Shown here piece by piece: positions 1 to 5,327 of a stretch of 6,661 nt of DNA (its first letter is position 1; every line of letters starts with the position of its first letter). The notes under the pieces are model-generated. The model ran no database searches. It saw nothing but the letters and a program-made list of their open reading frames with translations, and was not told where the DNA came from. Origin of the DNA: Burkholderiales bacterium. GTDB lineage: Bacteria > Pseudomonadota > Gammaproteobacteria > Burkholderiales > SG8-39. The stretch spans positions 1-6,661 of the forward strand of contig JAENXP010000133.1 in NCBI GenBank assembly GCA_016649475.1, read 5' to 3'. The position numbers and the translations under genes were made by a program.

Positions 1-27
1 GTAGACCTAGGGTCATGGAAGTATTCT

Positions 28-53
28 AAAAAAACCTTGCGCGCTGCGCGCGC
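28..53 (-). terminator. Possible minus-strand terminator downstream of the binding-protein gene
   Basis: Read on the minus strand, a GC stem (GCGCGC at 48-53 with GCGCGC at 39-44, 3-nt loop) is followed by AAGG and then seven T residues (complement of A at 28-34). This resembles a rho-independent terminator for leftward transcription from the gene ending at 237, but the four-base gap between stem and T tract and the 180-nt distance from the stop codon weaken the call. Copy 2 of the repeat has the same stem without the T tract. Confidence 0.35.
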
Positions 54-54
54 C

Positions 55-105
55 AACCGTGTTTTCTGTGCGGATGAAAAGCGTATCCGCACAGAAAACA
101 CGGTT
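55..105. repeat. Hairpin H1: perfect 21-bp inverted repeat with 9-nt loop
   Basis: The arm at 55-75 is the exact reverse complement of the arm at 85-105, with loop GAAAAGCGT at 76-84. A perfect 21-bp stem can form as a DNA cruciform or as an RNA hairpin on either strand. No T tract follows the stem on either strand, so it is not a classical terminator by itself. Its left arm is part of the block shared with the second repeat copy. Confidence 0.9.
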
Positions 106-142
106 ATAGCAAACACCAGACACAGCGCGGGGGGGTATACCA

Positions 143-193
143 GATCGCCGATTACGCGCGGATGCGCTTTTCATCCGCGCCTAATCGGTGATC
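143..193. repeat. Hairpin H2: 21-bp imperfect inverted repeat with 9-nt loop
   Basis: The arms at 143-163 and 173-193 pair over 21 positions with one G-T wobble (147 with 189) and one C-C mismatch (155 with 181). The loop at 164-172 is GCGCTTTTC. Stem and loop lengths equal those of H1, and H2 starts exactly 88 nt after H1. The core at 158-178 is nearly the reverse complement of the H1 core at 70-90 (20 of 21), so the two loops are complementary to each other. Confidence 0.85.
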
Positions 194-194
194 C

Positions 195-218
195 GCGCGG
201 ACGATCTTTCGTCCGCGC
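195..218. repeat. Hairpin H3: 9-bp GC-rich stem closing the repeat
   Basis: GCGCGGACG at 195-203 pairs perfectly with CGTCCGCGC at 210-218 around a 6-nt loop. The equivalent 24 nt in copy 2 (5250-5273) also fold, with a different stem top: the A204-T209 pair here corresponds to a G-C pair (5259 with 5264) there. On the plus strand the stem is followed by AAAAT, and on the minus strand no T tract follows. Confidence 0.75.
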
Positions 219-236
219 AAAATAAGACGCTCGCAA

Positions 237-1403
237 TTACCTTTGCAGCTTGCGTTTGCCGGAGCCGTACTCGCTTTCCTCCCACACCACCCATTTGCCG
301 TCCTGCACCACGTACTTGGTAATCAGCGGCACGATGTTCTGGCCATGATCATCGAAGGTGATCTTGCCCACGATGGAGTCCATGTCCTTGGTCTTGCCGA
401 GCTCTGTGGTGACTTTCTTGCGGTTGGGACCGACCTTCTCGATCGCGTCGATGATCAGGTTGGCGGCGGCATAGGCGAACGGACCATAGGCTTCGGGCGC
501 TTCGTTGTATTTTTGCAGCGAATACTTGCCGGTGAAGAACAGGCCGCCGGGCAATTTCTCCCAGGGCGCGCCCTCGATGAACGACAGCGTGCCTTCGGCG
601 AGATTCTTGCCCAGGCCTTCGATGAACGCGTCAGACTTTATTCCGGAGGTACCCTCGAATACCGCCTTGATGCCCAGTTTCTCCATTTGCGAACGAATGC
701 GTACGCCCAGCGGGGTCAGTCCGCCGAAGTAAATCACATCGGGTTTGAGTTCCTTCGCCTTGGTGAGTTCGGTGGTGAAGTCCTGCTGATCGGCGGTTAC
801 GCCGAAGGTGGCGAGAATCTGTCCACCATCTTTTTTCAGGTACTCGCTGAAGTACTGGTTATGACCCTTGCCGTAATCCGTGGTGTCATGGATAACCACC
901 CATTTCTTGTACTTCATGCCGGTCATGAATTTCGCCGCGACGTCGTTCTGATTGATCATGGTGCCGTTGACGCGATGCACCTCGGCATACTTGTTGCCGT
1001 AGGTGATGGACGGAAGCACCGCGCCCCAGACGACCACCGGCAGGCCGAACTTGTGATAAGTATCCACCGTCGCTACTGCCGTCACCGAGCAATAGTGCGT
1101 CACGCCGGCGATGATCGAGTTATCGGCGGCCGCTTTGGTCGCCACCTGCACCGCTATATTGGGCTTGCACTCGTCGTCGTAGCTGACCAGTTCGTAGCTG
1201 TACTTGGCCTTGGGGTCCTGGTTTCTGAGGCGCACGGCCAGATCGGCGGAGTTGCGCCCGCCGATGCCGTTGGCGGATACGCCGCCGGTGAGCGGACCGA
1301 TGAATACGAGCTTTACCGTCTGCTTGGCGGCGGCTGCGCCGGCGGCGAGCGCCAGGCTCAAACTTACCAAGGAAACAATCGTCCTGCGTTTGAAATTGGT
1401 CAT
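237..1403 (-). CDS. Branched-chain amino acid-type ABC transporter substrate-binding protein (LivJ/LivK family)
   Basis: This 388-residue periplasmic type 1 binding protein (Peripla_BP_6 fold) captures a small substrate for an ABC importer. Residues 1-26 are a signal peptide: a KRR basic start, a hydrophobic stretch and an A-x-A cleavage site before K27. The RRTIV segment could allow Tat export, but Sec is equally plausible. The mature start KLVFIGPLTG, then YDDEC around 75-79 and THYCS at 102-106, match the LivJ arrangement in which the two cysteines (C79, C105) form a disulfide. A good AGGAG lies at 1410-1414, six bases before the ATG. Length is normal for the family. No permease or ATPase gene is visible, so it is an orphan binding protein here, divergent from a molybdoenzyme gene. 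The family binds amino acids but also aromatic acids, amides and other ligands; the ligand cannot be read from sequence. Confidence 0.93.
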   Translation of the reverse strand: MTNFKRRTIVSLVSLSLALAAGAAAAKQTVKLVFIGPLTGGVSANGIGGRNSADLAVRLRNQDPKAKYSYELVSYDDECKPNIAVQVATKAAADNSIIAGVTHYCSVTAVATVDTYHKFGLPVVVWGAVLPSITYGNKYAEVHRVNGTMINQNDVAAKFMTGMKYKKWVVIHDTTDYGKGHNQYFSEYLKKDGGQILATFGVTADQQDFTTELTKAKELKPDVIYFGGLTPLGVRIRSQMEKLGIKAVFEGTSGIKSDAFIEGLGKNLAEGTLSFIEGAPWEKLPGGLFFTGKYSLQKYNEAPEAYGPFAYAAANLIIDAIEKVGPNRKKVTTELGKTKDMDSIVGKITFDDHGQNIVPLITKYVVQDGKWVVWEESEYGSGKRKLQR

Positions 1404-1444
1404 ATATTGCTCCTGAAGTAGAGAATGAGGATGCCGCTACGCTC

Positions 1445-1450
1445 ATTATA
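1445..1450 (-). promoter_or_regulatory. Candidate -10 element for the substrate-binding protein gene
   Basis: On the minus strand this is a perfect TATAAT inside the decamer GGCATATAAT (complement of 1445-1454). It predicts a transcription start near 1438 and a leader of about 35 nt containing the AGGAG ribosome site. No TTGACA-like -35 is present at 16-18 bp spacing, so an activator may be needed. Confidence 0.5.
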
Positions 1451-1488
1451 TGCCAAGCATGCGCGCACGGGCGCGTCATGGGCCGGCA

Positions 1489-1494
1489 TATAAT
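1489..1494 (+). promoter_or_regulatory. Candidate -10 element for the molybdoenzyme gene
   Basis: A perfect TATAAT on the plus strand lies inside a second copy of GGCATATAAT (1485-1494), in mirror orientation to the decamer at 1445-1454. Its predicted transcription start falls at about 1501, the first base of the in-frame GTG taken as the start of the oxidoreductase, so the message would be leaderless. There is no recognisable -35 hexamer. The expected -35 regions of the two opposing promoters would coincide at about 1466-1473. Confidence 0.4.
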
Positions 1495-1500
1495 CCGTAC

Positions 1501-3561
1501 GTGAACAGATCGACTGACTACGTACACAGCACCTGCCCGCACGATTGCCCCAGCACCTGCGCACTGGAATTGGAGCGGATCGATGATTCGCGCATCGGCA
1601 AGGTACGCGGCGCCGCGGCCAATTCCTACACCGCCGGCGTGATCTGCGAGAAAGTGTCGCGCTACGCCGAGCGCGTGCATCATCCGGACCGGCTCGGGCA
1701 ACCGCTGCGGCGCAAGGGCGCGAAGGCGAGCGGCGAGTTCGAGACGATAAGCTGGGATGCTGCGCTGGACGAGGTCGCAGAGGCGTTCATTCGCGCGGCG
1801 CAGCGCCACGGCACCGAGGCCGTCTGGCCGCTGTATTACGCCGGCACCATGGGCCTGGTGCAGCGTGACGGCATAGAGCGTCTGCGCCATGTAATGCGCT
1901 GGTCGCGCCAGCACTCGACCATCTGCAATACCCTGGTCGACGCGGGCTGGCGCGCCGGCGTCGGCGCCAAGATGGGTCCCGACCCGCGCGAGATGGGCGA
2001 ATCCGACCTGATCATCGCCTGGGGCACCAACCCGGCGGCAACGCAGGTCAATGTCATGACCCACATCGCGCGCGCCCGGCGCGAGCGCGGCGCGCAGCTG
2101 ATCGTGGTCGACCCCTACCGCACCGCCACCGCCAAGGTCGCCGACGAACACCTGTGCCTGCGTCCGGGCACCGACGGCGCGCTCGCCTGCGCCATGATGC
2201 ATATCCTGTTCCGCGACGGCTACGCCGACCGCGCGTACATGCGCAGCCATGCCGACGCGCCGCAGGAACTGGAAGCCCATCTCGCCACGCGCACGCCGCA
2301 GTGGGCCGCGGCGATCACCGGCCTGGGCGTCGACGCAATCGAGCGCCTGGCCGAACGCTATGCGCGCACCGAGCGCGCCTTCATCCGCCTTGGCTTCGGA
2401 CTGTCGCGCAGCCGCAACGGCGCCGCCAACGTGCATGCCGTGTCCTGTATCGCCACCGTCGCCGGCAAATGGAAAGTCAAAGGCGGCGGCACCTTCTACA
2501 GCAACGGCGACATCTACAAGGTCGACCGCACGCTGATCAAGGGCCTGGACCGCTGCGACGCGTCCATACGCATCCTCGACCAGTCGCGCGTCGGCCCCAT
2601 ACTCTGCGGCGACAAACGCGACCTCGGCGACGGGCCTCCGGTAAGCGCGATGCTGGTGCAGAACACCAATCCCGTGGTGGTATCGCCGGAAGTGCTGAAA
2701 GTGCAGCGAGGCTTCAGGCGCGCCGACCTGTTCGTGTGCGTGCACGAGCAATTCCTGACCGACACCGCAAAACTTGCCGACATCGTGCTGCCAGCCACCA
2801 CATTTGTCGAACACGACGACCTGTACCAGTCTGGCGGGCACTCGCACCTGCAGCTGGGGGCGAAGATCATCGAACCCTATGCCGAGGCGCGTTCCAACCA
2901 TGAGGTGATCTGCGCTCTGGCGCAGCGCCTGCGCGCCGAACACCCGGGCTTTTCCATGAGCGCGCGCGAGATGATCGATCACACGCTGAAGGCTTCTGGC
3001 TATCCCGGCTTCGACGAATTCAACCGGCTGCACTGGATCGACCTGCAGCCTGATTTTGACAGCGCGCATTTCATCCGCGGCTTTCCCCAGCCCGATGCGC
3101 GCTTCCATTTCAGGCCGGACTGGTCGAAGTGCGGCGCCGACTACGCCGGCATGCCGGCTCTGCCCGATCACCATGCAGTCATCGAAGTAGCGGACGCCGA
3201 GCACCCGTTTCGCATGGTGGCGGCGCCCGCACGCTCTTTTCTCAACACCACGTTCACCGAAACGCCCGGCTCGCGCAAGCGCGAGCAGCGCCCGAGCGCG
3301 CTGATCCATCCGGCGGATTGCGCCCGGCTCGGGATCGCGAGCGGCGATCGCATCGTCATCGGCAACGCTCGCGCCGAGGTGCGTCTGCACGCGAGGAGTT
3401 TCGACGGTTTGCAGCCCGGCGTGATCGTGGTCGAAAGCATCTGGCCCAATTCCGATTTCGACGGCGGCGTCGGCGTCAACGCCCTGGTCAGCGCCGAGCC
3501 CGGCCCGCCCAACGGCGGCGCCGTATTTCACGACACCGCGGTGTGGGTGCGCAAGGCTTGA
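1501..3561 (+). CDS. Molybdopterin (bis-MGD) oxidoreductase with N-terminal 4Fe-4S cluster, DMSO reductase superfamily, substrate unknown
   Basis: This is a COG0243-type catalytic subunit of 686 residues from GTG 1501. Cysteines C12, C16, C20 and C49 (C-x3-C-x3-C-x28-C) should bind a 4Fe-4S cluster. The central molybdopterin domain spans roughly residues 55-460 and includes ESDLIIAWGTNP near 165-178. A C-terminal molybdopterin dinucleotide-binding domain runs from about 570 to the end. C142 in the HSTICNT segment sits where family members place the molybdenum ligand; this is inference from position. An in-frame ATG at 1450 would add 17 residues (MPSMRARARHG...) unlike the family N-terminus and has no ribosome site nearby, so I prefer GTG 1501. 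That start also lacks a Shine-Dalgarno and may be leaderless. No signal peptide is seen, so it is probably cytoplasmic. No electron-transfer or membrane subunit is adjacent, and I cannot name its substrate. Confidence 0.9.
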   Translation: MNRSTDYVHSTCPHDCPSTCALELERIDDSRIGKVRGAAANSYTAGVICEKVSRYAERVHHPDRLGQPLRRKGAKASGEFETISWDAALDEVAEAFIRAAQRHGTEAVWPLYYAGTMGLVQRDGIERLRHVMRWSRQHSTICNTLVDAGWRAGVGAKMGPDPREMGESDLIIAWGTNPAATQVNVMTHIARARRERGAQLIVVDPYRTATAKVADEHLCLRPGTDGALACAMMHILFRDGYADRAYMRSHADAPQELEAHLATRTPQWAAAITGLGVDAIERLAERYARTERAFIRLGFGLSRSRNGAANVHAVSCIATVAGKWKVKGGGTFYSNGDIYKVDRTLIKGLDRCDASIRILDQSRVGPILCGDKRDLGDGPPVSAMLVQNTNPVVVSPEVLKVQRGFRRADLFVCVHEQFLTDTAKLADIVLPATTFVEHDDLYQSGGHSHLQLGAKIIEPYAEARSNHEVICALAQRLRAEHPGFSMSAREMIDHTLKASGYPGFDEFNRLHWIDLQPDFDSAHFIRGFPQPDARFHFRPDWSKCGADYAGMPALPDHHAVIEVADAEHPFRMVAAPARSFLNTTFTETPGSRKREQRPSALIHPADCARLGIASGDRIVIGNARAEVRLHARSFDGLQPGVIVVESIWPNSDFDGGVGVNALVSAEPGPPNGGAVFHDTAVWVRKA

Positions 3562-3659
3562 ATCCGCACCCCGCGTCGGAATTAGCCACCGGCGCCGATT
3601 CCGCGCTAGCATGATGCCGATTCCGATGCGCAAAGCCGGGGGGGCGGTCGATGCGGTCG

Positions 3660-3678
3660 CCGCGCCCCGGCGCGGTTT
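3660..3678 (+). terminator. Weak terminator-like hairpin after the molybdoenzyme gene
   Basis: CCGCGC at 3660-3665 pairs with GCGCGG at 3670-3675 around a CCCG tetraloop, followed by only TTT. It lies in the 169-bp gap before the NYN gene. The stem is strong, but the T tract is too short for a confident call. Confidence 0.25.
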
Positions 3679-3730
3679 GTCCGCGCATCGTTCAATTTCG
3701 TATGGGCTTTAATTACTGGAGATCACCATC

Positions 3731-4549
3731 ATGAGCGCGGCAGCCGACATCAACATGGCCCTGTTCTGCGATTTCGAAAACGTCGCGCTCGGGGTGCGCG
3801 AGTCGAAGTACGACAAGTTCGACATCAACAAAGTGCTCGAGCGCCTCCTGCTCAAGGGCAGCATCGTGGTCAAGAAAGCCTACTGCGACTGGGAACGCTA
3901 TCGCGAGTTCAAGGCTCCCATGCACGAGGCGGCGTTCGAGCTGATCGAGATTCCGCATGTGCGCCAGTCGGGCAAGAATTCAGCCGACATCCGCATGGTG
4001 GTCGACGCCCTGGACCTGTGCTATACCAAGTCGCACGTGGATACCTTCGTCATCATCAGCGGCGACTCCGATTTCTCGCCGCTGGTATCCAAGCTGCGCG
4101 AAAACAACAAGACGGTGATAGGCGTGGGCGTAAAGAATTCGACCTCCGATCTGTTGATCGCCAACTGCGACGAGTTCATTTACTACGACGACCTGGCGCG
4201 GGAAAAGGCGAAAAAGCAGTCGCGCAAGAAAGCCGCGCCCAAGGCCGGTTCCGGCGCCCAGGCCAAGACGCTGCCGCAGGAGGAAAACGACAAAAAGCAG
4301 GAGGCGCTGGACATCGCCATGGAAACCATAGAAGCGCTCATCGCCGAGCGTGGAGAGGAGGAGAAGATCTGGGGATCGATGGTGAAACAGGCGCTGAAGC
4401 GGCGTAACCCCGGCTTCAACGAGGCCTTCTACGGTTTTCGCTCCTTCGGCAAACTGCTGGATGAGGCCGAGGCACGCAAACTGATCAAGCTGGACCACGA
4501 CGAGAAGTCCGGCGGCGTCACCATACGCAGCGTCAATACCGACGACTAG
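3731..4549 (+). CDS. NYN (PIN-like) nuclease domain protein with C-terminal OST-HTH/LOTUS domain
   Basis: This 272-residue protein is a predicted metal-dependent ribonuclease. The NYN/LabA-like domain covers about residues 8-155. Acidic residues expected to bind metal are D14 (FCDFEN), D86 and D92 (SADIRMVVDALDL), and D112 and D114 (SGDSDFSPLV). A Lys/Ala-rich linker spans about 156-195. A winged-helix OST-HTH/LOTUS domain follows at about 197-268 (IWGSMVKQALKRRNPGF, then FGKLLDEAEARKLIKL); such domains are linked to RNA binding in the literature on this family. GGAG at 3718-3721 lies nine bases before the ATG. A weak TTGTCC/TATGGG pair with an 18-bp spacer (3677-3706) could be its promoter. 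No signal peptide or membrane segment is seen, so it should be cytoplasmic. Gaps on both sides suggest it is transcribed alone. The RNA target is unknown. Confidence 0.9.
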   Translation: MSAAADINMALFCDFENVALGVRESKYDKFDINKVLERLLLKGSIVVKKAYCDWERYREFKAPMHEAAFELIEIPHVRQSGKNSADIRMVVDALDLCYTKSHVDTFVIISGDSDFSPLVSKLRENNKTVIGVGVKNSTSDLLIANCDEFIYYDDLAREKAKKQSRKKAAPKAGSGAQAKTLPQEENDKKQEALDIAMETIEALIAERGEEEKIWGSMVKQALKRRNPGFNEAFYGFRSFGKLLDEAEARKLIKLDHDEKSGGVTIRSVNTDD

Positions 4550-4596
4550 CAACTAGCGACATTCGCCCTGCCCCGCGGCCTGCATTGCCGCCCGCG

Positions 4597-4610
4597 TTGA
4601 TTTTGATCAA
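4597..4610 (+). promoter_or_regulatory. FNR/ANR-type binding box upstream of the universal stress protein
   Basis: TTGATTTTGATCAA is a perfect match to the FNR/ANR consensus TTGAT-N4-ATCAA. Its centre is at 4603.5. A class II activator position (-41.5) predicts transcription starting near 4645, and TAAGCT at 4632-4637 sits where the -10 element would then fall. The only gene immediately downstream is the stress protein at 4724, so oxygen-limitation control of that gene is the natural reading. A Dnr- or other CRP/FNR-family regulator could use the same site. Confidence 0.8.
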
Positions 4611-4631
4611 ACCGCAGCCGCCCCGGTGACC

Positions 4632-4637
4632 TAAGCT
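4632..4637 (+). promoter_or_regulatory. Candidate -10 of the FNR-dependent promoter
   Basis: TAAGCT keeps the TA...T frame of a -10 hexamer and is placed correctly relative to the FNR box. It is weak alone, as is usual for activator-dependent promoters, and is called mainly from spacing. Confidence 0.4.
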
Positions 4638-4646
4638 GGTAAAGGA

Positions 4647-4698
4647 GTCGATTCCCCGGAAAAAAGACGGGAACTCGACCGCGCGAGCGCAGGCTCGC
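4647..4698 (+). other. Two hairpins in the predicted stress-protein leader
   Basis: The predicted leader of about 79 nt contains an imperfect hairpin at 4647-4679 (GTCGA and TTCCC segments pairing with GGGAA and TCGAC, A-rich loop). A second hairpin at 4683-4698 is perfect: GCGAGC, loop GCAG, GCTCGC. An additional AAAGGAG at 4641-4647 resembles a ribosome site but has no productive start nearby. The real ribosome site is AAAGGAGG at 4712-4719. The hairpins could affect message stability; no function is shown. Confidence 0.4.
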
Positions 4699-4723
4699 CT
4701 CGACCGGTGCGAAAGGAGGCAGC

Positions 4724-5167
4724 ATGTTCAAACACATCCTCGTCCCGACCGACGGCTCCAAGCTTTCGGTCAAGGCAGCCAAACAGGCAGTCAAGCTGGC
4801 CAAGGCGCTGGGCGCCAGAATCACGGGCTTTCATGTTGCGCCTGATTTCAGTTCGACCTACTACGGAGACGGCTATATCCTGCGCGCACCCGGGGCCAAG
4901 GCGCAGGCTGAATTCCTGCAGAAACAGGCGCGCAGGTACCTGGCCGTGATCGAAGTCGAGGCCGAAGTGGAAAAAGTGCCGTGCGAAGTATTCCATGCCA
5001 TCAGCGACAGTCCGTTTGAAGCCATCGTCGACGCCGCAAAGAAGAAGAAATGCGATCTGATCGTCATGGCCTCGCACGGCCGGCGCGGGCTATCCGCGCT
5101 GGTGCTGGGCAGCGAGACACACAAAGTGCTGATCCACAGCAAGATCCCGGTGCTGGTCTGCCGCTAG
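4724..5167 (+). CDS. Universal stress protein, UspA family (ATP-binding type)
   Basis: This 147-residue cytoplasmic protein has one complete Usp domain, the family's usual length. The N-terminus FKHILVPTDGS includes D10, which in nucleotide-binding Usps contacts the adenine. The signature near the C-terminus is ASHG-x9-GS (A116 to S130), the ATP-binding loop G-x2-G-x9-G-S/T with the first Gly replaced by Ala. The protein ends with the strand KIPVLVCR. A strong AAAGGAGG at 4712-4719, four bases before the ATG, fixes the start. The gene has its own FNR-type promoter and leader, separate from the NYN gene 174 bp upstream, and converges on the crotonase gene. ANR-controlled Usps in other proteobacteria support survival under oxygen limitation; the same role is inferred here. 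The YYGDGY segment at 46-51 looks typical of betaproteobacterial Usps, from memory. Confidence 0.93.
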   Translation: MFKHILVPTDGSKLSVKAAKQAVKLAKALGARITGFHVAPDFSSTYYGDGYILRAPGAKAQAEFLQKQARRYLAVIEVEAEVEKVPCEVFHAISDSPFEAIVDAAKKKKCDLIVMASHGRRGLSALVLGSETHKVLIHSKIPVLVCR

Positions 5168-5178
5168 CCGCGGCAGTG

Positions 5179-5273
5179 CTTGCGCGCTGCGCGCGCCAAC
5201 CGTGTTTTCTGTACGGATAGGTTCATCATCCGTGCGCAATCGGTGATCCGCGCGGACGGCTTCCCGGCCGCGC
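5179..5273. repeat. Structured intergenic repeat, copy 2 (short form)
   Basis: This 95-nt copy lies between the convergent stress-protein and crotonase genes. 5179-5218 matches 36-75 (39 of 40) and 5228-5258 matches 173-203 (28 of 31). A hairpin forms at 5211-5235 (8 bp with one G-T pair, 9-nt loop), and another at 5250-5273 (6 bp, an A-G mismatch, 3 bp, CTTC loop). Relative to copy 1 it has the left arm of H1 and the right arm of H2 around one loop, and is exactly 88 nt shorter. It may act in 3'-end formation of the facing genes, but there is no T tract typical of a terminator. Confidence 0.85.
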
Positions 5274-5327
5274 AACGTCAAGACTCTGCAACAAAGGAGA
5301 CGCCATTCAAGCCGCGGCAGAACGAAA

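Larger units (their letters stand above)
36..218. repeat. Structured intergenic repeat, copy 1 (long form, three hairpins)
   Basis: This 183-nt non-coding element lies downstream of the binding-protein gene. Its left block, 36-75, matches 5179-5218 at 39 of 40 positions. Its right block, 173-203, matches 5228-5258 at 28 of 31, including 21 identical bases at 183-203. Between them copy 1 has 97 nt where copy 2 has 9. It folds into hairpins at 55-105, 143-193 and 195-218, and the left block also carries a GC palindrome at 39-53. The matches start abruptly at 36 and 5179, so this looks like a dispersed element rather than shared gene context. No open reading frame of gene quality is present. The role is unknown; both copies sit at gene 3' ends, as REP/BIME-like or terminator-like repeats often do. 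Confidence 0.85.

Noticed and set aside
55..105. Integron attC site
   Set aside because: The arms lack the paired GTTRRRY and RYYYAAC core sites, no integrase is visible, and the neighbouring genes are not cassette-like.
129..135. G7 tract, with another at 3638-3644, as phase-variation sites
   Set aside because: Both lie in non-coding DNA away from promoter spacers, and seven G residues are unremarkable at this GC content.
36..218. CRISPR repeat-spacer structure
   Set aside because: There are only two loci thousands of bases apart, with no regular short repeats or spacers and no cas genes.
37..225. Small plus-strand frame beginning MRAARANRVFC, with a similar one at 5180-5365
   Set aside because: The shared peptide arises because both frames lie in the repeated hairpin DNA; they use TTG starts without a ribosome site and diverge at once outside the repeat.
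243..1421. Plus-strand open frame (392 codons) opposite the binding-protein gene
   Set aside because: It mirrors the true gene almost end to end, has no family motifs, and the minus-strand frame has a signal peptide, ribosome site and LivJ-like cysteines.
1120..3633. Long minus-strand open frame (837 codons) opposite the molybdoenzyme gene
   Set aside because: Its translation is low-complexity, rich in Arg, Ala, Gly and Val, and matches no family I know; the plus-strand frame has clear cofactor motifs. Long antisense frames are expected in GC-rich genes.
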